Positions 51,656 through 60,927 are shown, numbered from the stretch's first letter. The stretch is DNA of 64,000 nt from Terriglobus sp. TAA 43 (GCF_000800015.1 NZ_JUGR01000003.1:275071-339070), one strand, 5' to 3'. Notes: generated by a model from the letters alone, not told the origin. Program-made: numbers and translations.

Positions 51656-52864
51656 TTGAACGGAATGAACCAACCATCGCAACGAACACCCCGTGGCACC
51701 CTCATTAGTGCAGGCATTTGTGCGTGCGCATTGATCTCAGGAGTAGCGGTCGCGCACAGCGTAACGGCCTACCCGAGGACAGACGACGCCGAGGTCACGG
51801 CTAACTTTATCGGAATAGCGCCGCTGGTCGAAGGGCCAGTTTCCGAGCTTGCTGTGCACGATAACGAGTTGGTCAAGAAGGGTACGCTGCTTTACAAGAT
51901 CGACGATCGACCCTACCTCTATGCGTTACAGAATGCACTCGCAGCGCAGGAACAGCTCGAAGGCCTCATCGAAAACGAATCACGACATATCTCATCGCAG
52001 GTTAGCCACGTTGACGTTACGAAGGCCGCAACGCAGGCTGCTCTGGCGAACGAGGCCCGCGCTGATAACGAAATACACGCGAGTGAAGCTGCGATCTCTG
52101 AGGCAGAAGCGGCAGTCACGCAAGCCCGTGCGGACTCGGAGTACGCTTCCGGCAACCTGCATCGTATCGAGCCTTTGCTCGCGAAAGGCTTTGTTACTAC
52201 GGACGATGTGCACCGCGCTCGAACGCTTGCCGATGCGAAGAGCGCGGCAGTGCAGAGGTCAGATTCGCAACTGTCACTGGCCAAAGCAAGGCTGCTTGTT
52301 GCGACTGCGACGCGGCAGCAAGCAGTCGCACAAAAGACGCAGACTGAAGCCCAGGTCAACGAATCAAAACATTCCGTTCTGGTCCTCGCTCCACTGGTTG
52401 CGCAAAGAGAAAGTCGCGCGGCAGCAGTCAGGCTGGCGCGCTACAACTACGAGCAATGTCGTGTCGTGGCTCCGTTTGATGCCTTGGTTACGAACTTGAC
52501 GATTTCTGAGGGACAGTACGCCAAGGTTGGCCAGCAACTGTTCACACTGATCGACAGCCGCACTTGGTGGACACTCGCGAATTTCCGCGAGTCGCAGCTC
52601 AGCAAAATCACTCCAGGTAAGTCGGTCGATGTGTACCTGATGTCCGATTCGAAGACTAGGTTGCATGGAACCGTCGAGAGCATCGGGCACGGTGTCACAC
52701 CAGATCCGGATGTTGTCGGAAAGCTGGCTTCGGGTCTGCCCGATGTACAGCGCACGCTCAACTGGGTCAGACTCGCGTCGCGCTACCCCGTACGCATCCG
52801 CATCATCGATCCGCCGCCTTCGGTAATGCGCGTTGGGCAAGTTGCGAACGTCATCGTTCGATGA
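51656..52864 (+). CDS. HlyD-family membrane fusion protein (EmrA/AaeA-like)
   Basis: A 402-residue periplasmic adaptor. One N-terminal membrane anchor (SAGICACALISGVAVAHSVT) is followed by the biotinyl-lipoyl-like half motif VEGPVSELAVHDNELVKKGT, a long alpha-hairpin coiled coil (residues about 100-240) and the second lipoyl half with VVAPFDALVTNLTISEGQYA. The start may be the TTG at 51656 or the ATG three codons later. Its stop overlaps the FUSC start by four bases (ATGA). It would connect the inner-membrane FUSC transporter to the TolC channel. Confidence 0.92.
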   Translation: MNGMNQPSQRTPRGTLISAGICACALISGVAVAHSVTAYPRTDDAEVTANFIGIAPLVEGPVSELAVHDNELVKKGTLLYKIDDRPYLYALQNALAAQEQLEGLIENESRHISSQVSHVDVTKAATQAALANEARADNEIHASEAAISEAEAAVTQARADSEYASGNLHRIEPLLAKGFVTTDDVHRARTLADAKSAAVQRSDSQLSLAKARLLVATATRQQAVAQKTQTEAQVNESKHSVLVLAPLVAQRESRAAAVRLARYNYEQCRVVAPFDALVTNLTISEGQYAKVGQQLFTLIDSRTWWTLANFRESQLSKITPGKSVDVYLMSDSKTRLHGTVESIGHGVTPDPDVVGKLASGLPDVQRTLNWVRLASRYPVRIRIIDPPPSVMRVGQVANVIVR

Positions 52865-54999
52865 GGAATGCGATGTCAAGAAATCTTCAAGCATTCCCGT
52901 CCCTCGGCCGGGTCGTCGACGTAGTTCGTGCAGAGCTTGCCCTGTACCCGGGCAGGTTCTCGTTGATACTAAGAATCGTGCTCGCCTGCACTTCTGTAAT
53001 GGTGCTGGTAATGGTCTTCCGCATCCCCGCCGCAGCGCTAGGGGCCTACTATCCATTGTTGCTTTCACGCGACAGCCCAAGAGCAACACGGCGAGCGGCG
53101 TTGCGCACGTCGATTGCCTGTACGTTGGGTGCCATAGAAATCATCATCGGTGCGATGCTCTTTGCAGGCTCTCCATTTTTCCATTTCTTTTGGTTGATGG
53201 CGAATCTCTTCGCAGTTTTCTATCTCATCAGCGCGATGAAGCTCTATGACGCGGCTGTAGCTCTTGGTGTGTTGATCGCTTCTTCGATGACTATCTGGGA
53301 TTCGGGTGCGTCGCCAGCGACACGTGTGACGCTCACGCTATACACACTGCTCTCCATCTTGATGGGATGCGTGATCTCGGCTCTGATCGAAACTTTGTTC
53401 GCCAAAATACATCCTTCGGACGCCGTCCTTGATGGCATTCAACAGCGTCTCATCCTTGCGGAGACACTGTTGCGAAAGGGAGGCAATGCCGATGCGAACA
53501 TTGCCTCCATCAGAGTCCAGATAGGGCGTTACGGCACGAGAGGCACGGGCGAGATTCGCGAACACCTTGCCCATTCGACCTACGACACCTCCTACAAGGT
53601 GCAGCTTGCAACGGTAACCGCGTTGTCAGGACAGCTAATGGAGCTCTGCGTGAATCTCGGGGAGGCGGCCTGGCCTTTGTCGCCTTCCGATGCGGTTCGC
53701 TGCGATTCCATTGCGCAGGATATTGCAGGGATTCGTTTGAGGCTTGCTCGGGAAGAGGCCCCGGATTGGCTTAATTTCTCAGGCGATGATGATGACCGCA
53801 TACATCCCACGCTCGGAGAAATCGGAAGAAACGTTCATCTCATAGCCGACAGCTTCTCAGACAGCGACCCGATCCCGCATCACCACTTGCCCGAACCGGG
53901 CGAAGGGCCGGGGATCGCCGTCTTTCGGGATGATGCTCTTAGCAATCCCGAGCATCTGAGATTTGCAATTCGTGGAACCCTGAGCGCGATGGCTTGCTAC
54001 CTCTTTTATATGAGTGTTGGATGGATGTTTCTGGCGGGGTCTGTCACAACCTGCATCTTGACGGCTCTTACCAACACAGGGGCGACAAGACATAAGCAGT
54101 TGCTCCGATTCGCCGGCTTCTTCGTCGGAGCCTGCATCCTTGGCTTCGGTGCGCAGACGCTGGTTCTGCCACGGCTCGATTCGCTTGCAGAGTTCACAAT
54201 CCTCTTTGCCTTCGTAATTGCCATCGGAGCCTGGGTGGCCACATCAAGCCCGCGCCTCGCCTACCTTGGGTTTCAGATTGTCCTGGCCTACGATCTCACG
54301 AACCTCAACCGCTTTACCCTGAATACGTCACTCGTCCCAGCACGCGATGCGATCCTCGGCATCGTTCTGGGCATCGTCGCGATGTGGTTTTTCTTCGATC
54401 ACGTATGGTCGCGCTCGGCGACAGAAACGATGCGGCCAGTCCTCGTGATGACGATTCAAGACATTGTGAGACTCGATTATTCGAACGACGCTGAGCCATC
54501 TCGCGAACTAAGTCGCCTTCAGGCTGAGTGCGAAGATGTGAATCGGAACTTCGACAAGATTCGTACCCTCTCCGACCTCTCAGCCTTTGAGTCCTTTCCC
54601 AAAAACCGTGAGGAGACCTTCATGGCTCACTGCGTGGAGTCCTTTCTTCCCCAGTTGCGCGCGTTTCTTCTTGTGAAGGCCGGGTTGCTGCAGCACAACG
54701 CAACAGCCGGCACGCAGCAACAAACTAAGTTAATCGCTGATGTGAAAAATCGGTGTTCAGTGATCCTCCTAAAAGCCGCGCAAACCATTGAACAGTATCC
54801 CGAGGTTTCCATCGAGACTGCTGAGTCGGCAGACAAGCAACTTCGGCATGCAATAGAGGAAGCGGCCCGCGAAGCTCATGAAGGTGATGATGTCAGCCCT
54901 GTCACAGAGCTGCGTCTCTCCTCTTCGTTACTGGACTTGGCGCTCCATGTTCAGAAGCAGCTTCAAGCTTCATGGTTCGAATCCACACAAATGGGTTAG
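52861..54999 (+). CDS. FUSC-family inner-membrane transporter (AaeB-like)
   Basis: A 712-residue FUSC transporter with two sets of about six hydrophobic segments (residues about 40-190 and 385-535) separated by soluble regions. Landmarks are AGSPFFHFFWLMANLFAVFY, GWMFLAGSVTTCILTALTNT and YLGFQIVLAYDLTNLNRF. The family includes AaeB, which exports p-hydroxybenzoate and other aromatic acids. Starts are possible at 52861 or, four codons later, at 52873. It forms the transport core of the pump with the two preceding genes. No truncation is apparent. Confidence 0.9.
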   Translation: MRNAMSRNLQAFPSLGRVVDVVRAELALYPGRFSLILRIVLACTSVMVLVMVFRIPAAALGAYYPLLLSRDSPRATRRAALRTSIACTLGAIEIIIGAMLFAGSPFFHFFWLMANLFAVFYLISAMKLYDAAVALGVLIASSMTIWDSGASPATRVTLTLYTLLSILMGCVISALIETLFAKIHPSDAVLDGIQQRLILAETLLRKGGNADANIASIRVQIGRYGTRGTGEIREHLAHSTYDTSYKVQLATVTALSGQLMELCVNLGEAAWPLSPSDAVRCDSIAQDIAGIRLRLAREEAPDWLNFSGDDDDRIHPTLGEIGRNVHLIADSFSDSDPIPHHHLPEPGEGPGIAVFRDDALSNPEHLRFAIRGTLSAMACYLFYMSVGWMFLAGSVTTCILTALTNTGATRHKQLLRFAGFFVGACILGFGAQTLVLPRLDSLAEFTILFAFVIAIGAWVATSSPRLAYLGFQIVLAYDLTNLNRFTLNTSLVPARDAILGIVLGIVAMWFFFDHVWSRSATETMRPVLVMTIQDIVRLDYSNDAEPSRELSRLQAECEDVNRNFDKIRTLSDLSAFESFPKNREETFMAHCVESFLPQLRAFLLVKAGLLQHNATAGTQQQTKLIADVKNRCSVILLKAAQTIEQYPEVSIETAESADKQLRHAIEEAAREAHEGDDVSPVTELRLSSSLLDLALHVQKQLQASWFESTQMG

Positions 55000-55012
55000 C
55001 GCCTCGATCCCG

Positions 55013-55756
55013 ATGAGCAGTTTGACGATCTCCCCGCCAGCGCATCAAGACGGGAACAATTGCCGACGTAGAAGCAAGATCCTTTGCCCACTGTCAGGCG
55101 TGGCGATTGTTACCACTCTCAATCGAACGTGGAGCGTTCCGACTAATCATGGATTGTGGCTCCCGGCTCAGGTAGAACACGACCTCCGCATGATAGATGT
55201 TGTCGAGATGCAGAGTCTCGATTTTGGACCGGAGCTGTCCCAGACCATGCCACGTGAATGCAAGGTCGTTGAAATGTCACCTTTCGCAAAGAACCTTATG
55301 GCTGAAGCCGTCCAGCTGCGGGATAGGGATGAGCAGAAGGGCCGGGCAGCGGCCTTAATGACCTTGTTCAAACATCAGATTGAAATGATGCCTGCGTTGC
55401 CTTTGTGGCTCCCGCTACCCAGCAGCGAGACGCTCTCACTAGTATGTCGGCAGTTTCTTTTGAATCCAACATCCGCCAGTCATATAAAGGGCTGGGCCGA
55501 TGCCCTTGATACGAGTCGTCGAACGTTCACTCGCAATTTCCGTAAAGAAACGAATCTTAGCTTTGCAGAGTGGCGCCAACGAGCATGCATCTTGGCTGCT
55601 CTGCCCAAGCTCGCAGCTGGCGCGTCTGTCACTGAAACCGCGCTATGCCTTGGATACGAGAATCCTGCGTCATTCACGACGTTGTTCAAGAGGGTACTTG
55701 GCGTCCCACCGAAAAAATACGCGACTTCGATTATCCAGAATCAGCCAAGACGATGA
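55013..55756 (+). CDS. AraC-family regulator, second regulator at the efflux operon
   Basis: A 247-residue AraC protein. The N-terminal cupin-like sensor has GLWLPAQVEHDLRMIDVV, and the C-terminal helix-turn-helix region has ALDTSRRTFTRNFRKETNLS and TETALCLGYENPASFTTLFK followed by RVLGVPPKKYA. The layout resembles NimT/AraC_binding-type repressors. The frame is open upstream into the FUSC gene, but the ATG at 55013 fits family length. It follows FUSC by 13 bases, so it is probably on the efflux transcript and may feed back on it. Confidence 0.85.
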   Translation: MSSLTISPPAHQDGNNCRRRSKILCPLSGVAIVTTLNRTWSVPTNHGLWLPAQVEHDLRMIDVVEMQSLDFGPELSQTMPRECKVVEMSPFAKNLMAEAVQLRDRDEQKGRAAALMTLFKHQIEMMPALPLWLPLPSSETLSLVCRQFLLNPTSASHIKGWADALDTSRRTFTRNFRKETNLSFAEWRQRACILAALPKLAAGASVTETALCLGYENPASFTTLFKRVLGVPPKKYATSIIQNQPRR

Positions 55757-55896
55757 ATTGACCACATCCAACCCTCACCCATAGGGTCCGGCTCTATTTC
55801 TAAATTGTTCACTCCTTTCACTCCTTTGTCATAGCGCTTCAAAATCAGCCGGCCATGATCGGCGAGATCCGCCATTCGGTACATCTCTGTGCAAGA

Positions 55897-55916
55897 CACA
55901 CCAAACCTTTGGTGTG
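55897..55916. repeat. Perfect 20-bp interrupted palindrome
   Basis: CACACCAAA-CC-TTTGGTGTG is a perfect 9-bp inverted repeat with a two-base spacer in the 293-bp gap between the AraC gene and repeat copy 2. It could be an operator or a small terminator stem. A minus-strand open frame crosses it, but that frame has no recognised family and also runs into the repeat element. Confidence 0.55.
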
Positions 55917-56049
55917 AAATCATCTCGACAAGTATCGGCCATAACACCCCGCCATAGGCAAAGCGGCGACCGACAGCTACGAAACATGCTGTCCTCCTTA
56001 TAAGCGTGCATGATTGGATGACCATTCGAAGTCGGACCGTTTCGAACGA

Positions 56050-56255
56050 GGCATGCACATGCCGAACGACTATGTGGCGAACGGTGGGGCGGCAAAGTGC
56101 AAGGGGAGGGGTCTCACCCATCCTTGAAGAGCAGCGAAGGTCTGCACAAGCGCCAGCGCGGAAGACTGGGGACACCCCTTGCGCCGCGCCAGGGCGGAGC
56201 CCTCAGCAAGGTTTGGTTTCCTTATTGAGTGCGTGCCAACGCACACCAACTAAGT
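56050..56255 (+). repeat. Structured interspersed element, copy 2
   Basis: This full copy starts with the hairpin GGCAT-GCAC-ATGCC and continues through a module shared with copy 3, then the common core. The core has an outer stem GCGCGG/CCGCGC, an inner GGGG-ACA-CCCC hairpin, an AGGGC-GGA-GCCCT hairpin and a terminal GTGCGT-GCCA-ACGCAC hairpin at 56229-56244. It lies in an intergenic gap and lacks the short A-rich insert found in copy 3 before the core. Confidence 0.75.
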
Positions 56256-56465
56256 CGCTCACTCTCACCTTGGTCCCTTGACCCAACGAGAGTTCCACCC
56301 CGGAAGCTTGAATCCGACATTCACAAAGCTGCGCGGAAAGCGGAATGAGCTGGTAAGCTCCGAGACACTGCCAAAGCTTCCCTAACAATGATTTCCCGTC
56401 CCACTGTGAGTTGGTTCAGGGGACTCGAACCCCAAGTGGACGTGCAACGTTCTATGGAGGAGAAA

Positions 56466-58361
56466 ATGGTGTTTTTGACAGGAGACTCTCCGGCAAAGTT
56501 CCTGCGGAGATTTGGTGTATGTGGAGTACTTAAATTTCTGGCAGGAACGACTGGACTGGCCATGCTATGCCTAGCCGGGTGTACGCCAACCGGCCCCCAA
56601 CATGTGTACGATTCCGTACCGAAAGTCACAGTCACGCCACCGTTGGGATGGGACGATCCTTCTTTCACGCGATCACACGATGTACCTTTTGATCAGCCTT
56701 CGGTCGCTGTTGTCGAATTCGATGAGAGAGGGAATCTTTGGCCGTGTGGTGACGGGAAGGACGGGCCTTACTGTCAGAAAAATCGTGCGATTGAGTTCAT
56801 TCAAGAGGCGCGTGCGCTACGCGGAAGCAAGGATCTGGTCGTTATTACCTACGTGCATGGCTGGCATCACGATGCAGGCCGACGGAGTGATAACTTTCGC
56901 AACTTTCAGACCATGATCAACTGCCTCAATTGGGGCGACCCAGCTAACGGCAATCAAGATCAGAAGCTCAATCACCCCGGAGATCAACCGGCAATATGCG
57001 CTGGGATGACTCCCAATCCCTCCGAATTGTATGTAGGCGTATATGTCGCATGGCGGGGGGAATCGATCGACTCAAGGCTGGGGATCCTAACCCAAGCCTC
57101 TGTCATCTCTCGACATGATGTAGCCGCCAACATTGCAGAAAATCGCGGGCCTAACGGTATGGAACAGACTTTCCTGAGCCTAAGCCGCGCCGCAAAAGAA
57201 GGTCGCGATCCCGCACGTTTCATTCTTGTTGGTCACTCCTTTGGAGGCTTGATTGTCGGCCGCATCACGGCCGATATCTTTACCAAACGACTCGCTTCCA
57301 AGATCCAGCCTCCCAACTTCGCATGCAACGACGATTCTCCGATCTTTCCGGGATTTGCCGATCTTGTCGTTACCGTCAATCCCGCGGACAGTAGTCTTCG
57401 TATGGCTAACTTGACAGAGCAGTTCAAGCGCAAGCAGCCCGTGCCTGCTTCAAGCCCTTGCCCGGGACGCCTTCTAAACGATTCCCTGCGTCATCCGCTC
57501 CTGGTCTCGCTCCACACGAGTTCAGACACATGGACCGATGACACGGGATCTCTGGGTCTGAAACTCGCTCCGTGGATTGATCACAAGTACATGCGTCAGA
57601 TCGCTTCCGAGTGGAACGATCGCCCCGATCAGGGACCGGAACATCTTCTCGACGACGCCTACACGATCGGGAGTCTTCGCAGAAACACCGTCAATCGAGT
57701 CGATTATCTGCGCAACTTATGTTATTTCGATCAGCCCAATAAGCAAGACTGGATCTGCCTTGGGCTAAATGACACGCTTCACGACTTGAAGAAAACAGCT
57801 TATGAGCGCGTTCTTCCCCATGACCCGCCAGTCGTTTGGAACACTCAATATTCTTCCGACCCTTACTATCACGGAGCCTATGAATTGCTTACTTCGGTTT
57901 GCAAGGAAGAATGGGAGAACCCTGTCGAGCTCTGGAGTAGCGATCATCAATTCTTACCCGACTTCAAGAGCAAATACAGCTGTTCTTGTAATCCAGAACG
58001 GAAAGCAAAACGCCAGGAGCTGTATCAAGAATTCAAGAGAGTCTTACATGACTATCTGGCCTTTCCTGGAGAACGAAGCGAGTTACAGGACGATCTCCTA
58101 CTCGACGTCTATAAGCGCGTTTACACGGGGAAGCTACGCAATTACGATATTGACGCAAAGCCAAAGCCAATCGATTCGGATCAATATACCACTCGATACG
58201 TGGGAGAAGGCTCCTGGAACGATACTCCGTTCTGGACGATAAATACCTCGTATGAAATCCTCCAGGGGCATAGCGGCTTCTGGAACACAGATGCGTTTTC
58301 CCTGATCGTAGGACTCCAATCGCAATTTCCCGTCGTTGAATTTGATTGGAATTACAAGTAA
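56466..58361 (+). CDS. Lipoprotein alpha/beta serine hydrolase
   Basis: A 631-residue protein. The N-terminus has a lipoprotein signal (GLAMLCLAGC, lipobox Cys), so it is likely membrane-attached outside the cytoplasm. An alpha/beta-hydrolase core follows, with VVITYVHGWHHDAGRRSDNF as oxyanion region and the nucleophile Ser in FILVGHSFGGLIVGRI. The end includes many Trp, Tyr and Cys residues (CKEEWENPVELWSSD, SCSCNPERKAKRQELY). The start at 56466 has GGAGGAG just upstream; an ATG four codons earlier is possible. The natural substrate is unknown; esterase, lipase or amidase are options. It precedes a proline-rich protein gene. Confidence 0.78.
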   Translation: MVFLTGDSPAKFLRRFGVCGVLKFLAGTTGLAMLCLAGCTPTGPQHVYDSVPKVTVTPPLGWDDPSFTRSHDVPFDQPSVAVVEFDERGNLWPCGDGKDGPYCQKNRAIEFIQEARALRGSKDLVVITYVHGWHHDAGRRSDNFRNFQTMINCLNWGDPANGNQDQKLNHPGDQPAICAGMTPNPSELYVGVYVAWRGESIDSRLGILTQASVISRHDVAANIAENRGPNGMEQTFLSLSRAAKEGRDPARFILVGHSFGGLIVGRITADIFTKRLASKIQPPNFACNDDSPIFPGFADLVVTVNPADSSLRMANLTEQFKRKQPVPASSPCPGRLLNDSLRHPLLVSLHTSSDTWTDDTGSLGLKLAPWIDHKYMRQIASEWNDRPDQGPEHLLDDAYTIGSLRRNTVNRVDYLRNLCYFDQPNKQDWICLGLNDTLHDLKKTAYERVLPHDPPVVWNTQYSSDPYYHGAYELLTSVCKEEWENPVELWSSDHQFLPDFKSKYSCSCNPERKAKRQELYQEFKRVLHDYLAFPGERSELQDDLLLDVYKRVYTGKLRNYDIDAKPKPIDSDQYTTRYVGEGSWNDTPFWTINTSYEILQGHSGFWNTDAFSLIVGLQSQFPVVEFDWNYK

Positions 58362-58409
58362 AGACTTACAGAAACATTACGTCAAGAATGTGAAAACAGA
58401 GGAGACACT

Positions 58410-58727
58410 ATGCCGTTAGTTCACGTTCCACCGCCACCGGACCCAAACAACGAACAGATCTCATCCACTTTTGAGGGCGTCACCGCACCTTCAGCAATTT
58501 CTGTTGGATCAGACACCTTGGTCGCTTCAATGCAGGTGACAAAGCCAGGCGCCTCTAACCCACCCCAATCTCAACCCGCATCCCCACCACCCTCGTCCAC
58601 GTCGGCTTCTCCTCAACCGAAACAACTCGGATCAAGGCCGGACACCTTTCATTGGTCATCCTTATGGCCCTGGGGCGGGCAGTCTCAACAGGGACAGCAA
58701 CAAGGACCGAAACCCAAGAGAAAATGA
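58410..58727 (+). CDS. Small proline-rich hypothetical protein
   Basis: A 105-residue protein with PPPPDPNNEQ at the start, a Pro/Ser/Gln-rich middle (PPQSQPASPPPSSTSASPQP) and a C-terminal basic end (GPKPKRK). No signal peptide, membrane segment or known domain is seen. GAGGAG lies six bases before the ATG, which supports translation. It follows the lipoprotein hydrolase by 48 bases and may be co-transcribed. Low complexity suggests a disordered linker or substrate; no role can be claimed. Confidence 0.6.
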   Translation: MPLVHVPPPPDPNNEQISSTFEGVTAPSAISVGSDTLVASMQVTKPGASNPPQSQPASPPPSSTSASPQPKQLGSRPDTFHWSSLWPWGGQSQQGQQQGPKPKRK

Positions 58728-58810
58728 TGGGAAAGGACATCCAGCCCTCATCGTTGGATCGTGGTGCGTTGCCCACTCTCCTGCCTAGAAGCTGCTTGCA
58801 ACGGAAGTGG

Positions 58811-58834
58811 CTCTGGCTCTGGCTCTGGCTCTGG
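58811..58834 (+). repeat. CTCTGG hexanucleotide microsatellite
   Basis: Four perfect copies of CTCTGG in tandem, preceded by a GTGG half-unit. It lies in the 211-bp gap between the proline-rich gene and the SDR remnant. Such a tract can slip during replication. Confidence 0.8.
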
Positions 58835-58938
58835 ATAGAGAGCTGACATGGCCCATGTCGAGAGCGTAACGGAGACATCGTTCCGACGCAGTCGGAGTGC
58901 TGCCGCATGAATGTTCCTTAGCTCATGCGGCTTTGCAG

Positions 58939-59345
58939 TTAGGCGTTCCAGCCACCGTCTACAGTGAGGGTTTCTCCATTGATGTATGCCGATTCCGGGA
59001 GTGCGAGGGATGCAACAGCCGAAGCGACCTCCTCAACGCGGCCATAGCAACCTAGGCTCGTGAGCTTCTTCATAACCTCAGAGTGCGGAGCATTTTCAGG
59101 ACTCATCTCAGTGACAATAGGTCCGGGTTGAACTCCATTTACAGTGATCTCAACAACTCCGAGTTCACGCGATAGCCCACGCGTGAAGCCGTGCACCGCA
59201 AACTTGGTGGCGATGTACATCGTGACTCCCGGCAGAGGGGCTCCTTCTCCGAAGACGGAACCGATGTTGATGATTCGTCCCCACTTCTGCGGAATCATGC
59301 GCTGTGCAGCATTCTTCGATAGCTCGATGACCGGGCGAACACTGA
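58939..59345 (-). pseudogene. SDR oxidoreductase, C-terminal remnant
   Basis: The frame gives VRPVIELSKNAAQRMIPQKW, then GRIINIGSVFGEGAPLPGVT (catalytic Ser), a TMYIATKFAV active-site Tyr/Lys and a YINGETLTVDGGW C-terminus, which is the second half of a short-chain dehydrogenase. The nucleotide-binding N-terminal half (TGxxxGIG) is absent: homology starts near 59345 with no start codon. The fragment faces a LysR stump on the other strand, a common gene pair, so a deletion or rearrangement removed the region between their starts. Confidence 0.7.
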
Positions 59346-59409
59346 TACCGATACACCGTGTGATTCAATTGCACTGTTCACGAAACGCGATCAGTGGATG
59401 GAGTGAACT

Positions 59410-59452
59410 ATGGAGCTGCGACATCTTCGATACTTCGTGGGAACTGCGGAAT
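59410..59452 (+). pseudogene. Start of a LysR-family gene, about ten codons remaining
   Basis: ATG at 59410 encodes ELRHLRYFVGTAE, the standard first residues of LysR proteins (MELRHLRYFV). Similarity ends abruptly after about 14 codons, where VOC-family coding sequence begins in another frame. This is a deletion junction between two unrelated genes. Confidence 0.55.
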
Positions 59453-59462
59453 GGAATGGATA

Positions 59463-59750
59463 TCGTCGGGTGTCATGCTGGGTTTACCTGATTCGCGATT
59501 CCATCTGGAGTTCATACATCATGATGATGGGAGCCCATGCCCAGCTCCGACGAAAGACAATCTCCTAGTGCTTTATATGGCTGACGCGCGCATGTATGAA
59601 GCGGCTCTGGCGAGATCGAAAGCTAAGGGACACGATCCTGTGGAACCCGAGAACCCATACTGGAATGTCCGCAGTGTCACGTTTGAGGATCCCGATGGAT
59701 GGCGTGTGGTCTTGTGTTATCAGAGTGCCTTTACGAAAGAAGGCGCATAG
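59463..59750 (+). pseudogene. VOC-family (glyoxalase-like) protein, N-terminally truncated
   Basis: The 95-residue frame includes VMLGLPDSRFHLEFIHHDDG, TKDNLLVLYMADARMYEA, NPYWNVRSVTFEDPDGWR and VVLC. These match the second half of vicinal-oxygen-chelate proteins of the YycE-like type, with metal His and Glu in the HLEF and FEDPDG strands. The first part is missing and is replaced by the LysR stump in a different frame. The piece is unlikely to fold as an enzyme. Confidence 0.65.
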
Positions 59751-60001
59751 TGACTTAATGCGAATGGAAGGTGTGGTCAAAATGGGCCCGAGACACTCGT
59801 GTCAGTAAAGCCCGTCAAGCGTCTGAATTAAGTGCTTGAGCAAAGCATGTATTGTTGCGACCCACCGAAAGGATAGACGTCGTACAAGAACGTCACAAAA
59901 TCAGCTGCGTTTCTCAGGTGTCTGTATCCATTGGGATTAAGCACGTCATGGTATGCTCCTCTCGCGCGCGGTGAGCTGTCTTGGCGAGTGGAGAATCTAT
60001 A

Positions 60002-60865
60002 ATGAGAAGCACACGACGATCACGCACTCTCGCATTGTTGATGGCCACGATAGCTCTTACCCTGAGCCGTCCCGCGTCTCCGCAGTCATCTCCCAAAGCG
60101 GACGATAGCCATCCTCTCCGCTTCGATGTCGTGTCCATTCGTCCAAGTTCGGAAGCCAGCAAGATGGCCGTCGGTATTCTTCCCGACGGATACGTGGCCA
60201 ACGGGGTGCCACTGGAAACTACGATCTACGCTGCCTATGTTCCAGCTCCCTTCTTCAAGCACCTCGAAGAGGTTAAGGGCTTCCCCTCCTGGGCCACATC
60301 CGAAAAGTATGACCTGCGCGCTAAGGTGGCGCCGGAGGACGCAGAGCGCTGGCGCAGCCTCAAGGTGAACAACTGGCAGACCTCCGCGGAACTGCAATCC
60401 ATGCTCCGCACAGTCCTTGCCGAACGCTGCAACCTGCAGATACGCAGCGAAGAAGGCATGACCGATGCTTACGCCCTCGTCCGCCGCCCCAACGCGCCGC
60501 CGCTGACCGAAAACACCGAGCTTCCCTCCGCAGGAACCATCATGGAACTCCCAGACGGTGCCAGGGCTGTCTTCGAGAAGCACGAAGGCGAGCGCATCTA
60601 CAACTTCTACAACACACCCATGTCCGTCCTCGCGACTTTTATCGGAATCCCCTCGAAACGTCCCGTGGAAGATCGAACCGGCCTGCACGGTCGGTACAAA
60701 CTGGTTTTGCACGAATTTGACGCGCAATCGCCTGACAGCGAGGGCCCTCAGGCCGAGAGGCCCGTACCGTACGATCTCCGCTCCATCGGCTTGACGATAG
60801 AGGACATTAAGGTCCGTTCCACAATCTGGACCATCAACAAGATGGAGCGGCCGAGCCCGAACTAG
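60002..60865 (+). CDS. TIGR03435-family protein (Acidobacteria-typical)
   Basis: A 287-residue protein with a signal peptide (LALLMATIALTLSRPASPQ). The conserved beginning FDVVSIRPSS and later LRTVLAERCNLQIRSEEGMT, YALVRRPNAPPLTEN, PVEDRTGLHGRYKLVLHEFD and C-terminal IKVRSTIWTINKMERPSPN match TIGR03435, a family found in many copies in Acidobacteriota and of unknown function. The ATG at 60002 is selected because it directly precedes the signal region; seven further codons are open upstream. It stands alone and looks intact. Confidence 0.92.
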   Translation: MRSTRRSRTLALLMATIALTLSRPASPQSSPKADDSHPLRFDVVSIRPSSEASKMAVGILPDGYVANGVPLETTIYAAYVPAPFFKHLEEVKGFPSWATSEKYDLRAKVAPEDAERWRSLKVNNWQTSAELQSMLRTVLAERCNLQIRSEEGMTDAYALVRRPNAPPLTENTELPSAGTIMELPDGARAVFEKHEGERIYNFYNTPMSVLATFIGIPSKRPVEDRTGLHGRYKLVLHEFDAQSPDSEGPQAERPVPYDLRSIGLTIEDIKVRSTIWTINKMERPSPN

Positions 60866-60927
60866 GTGAAATTCTTTGGGACAGTCGGTATTGCGTCTTT
60901 GCTTCGATCTCGCACGTTATAGAAACA

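Noticed and set aside
55741..56175. 144-codon minus-strand open frame ending in a plausible-looking C-terminus
   Set aside because: Its 5' third lies within repeat copy 2, its end overlaps the convergent AraC gene, no ribosome-binding site is visible and no family is recognised.
60086..60727. 213-codon minus-strand open frame
   Set aside because: It is antisense to the TIGR03435 gene, which has a signal peptide and clear conserved blocks.
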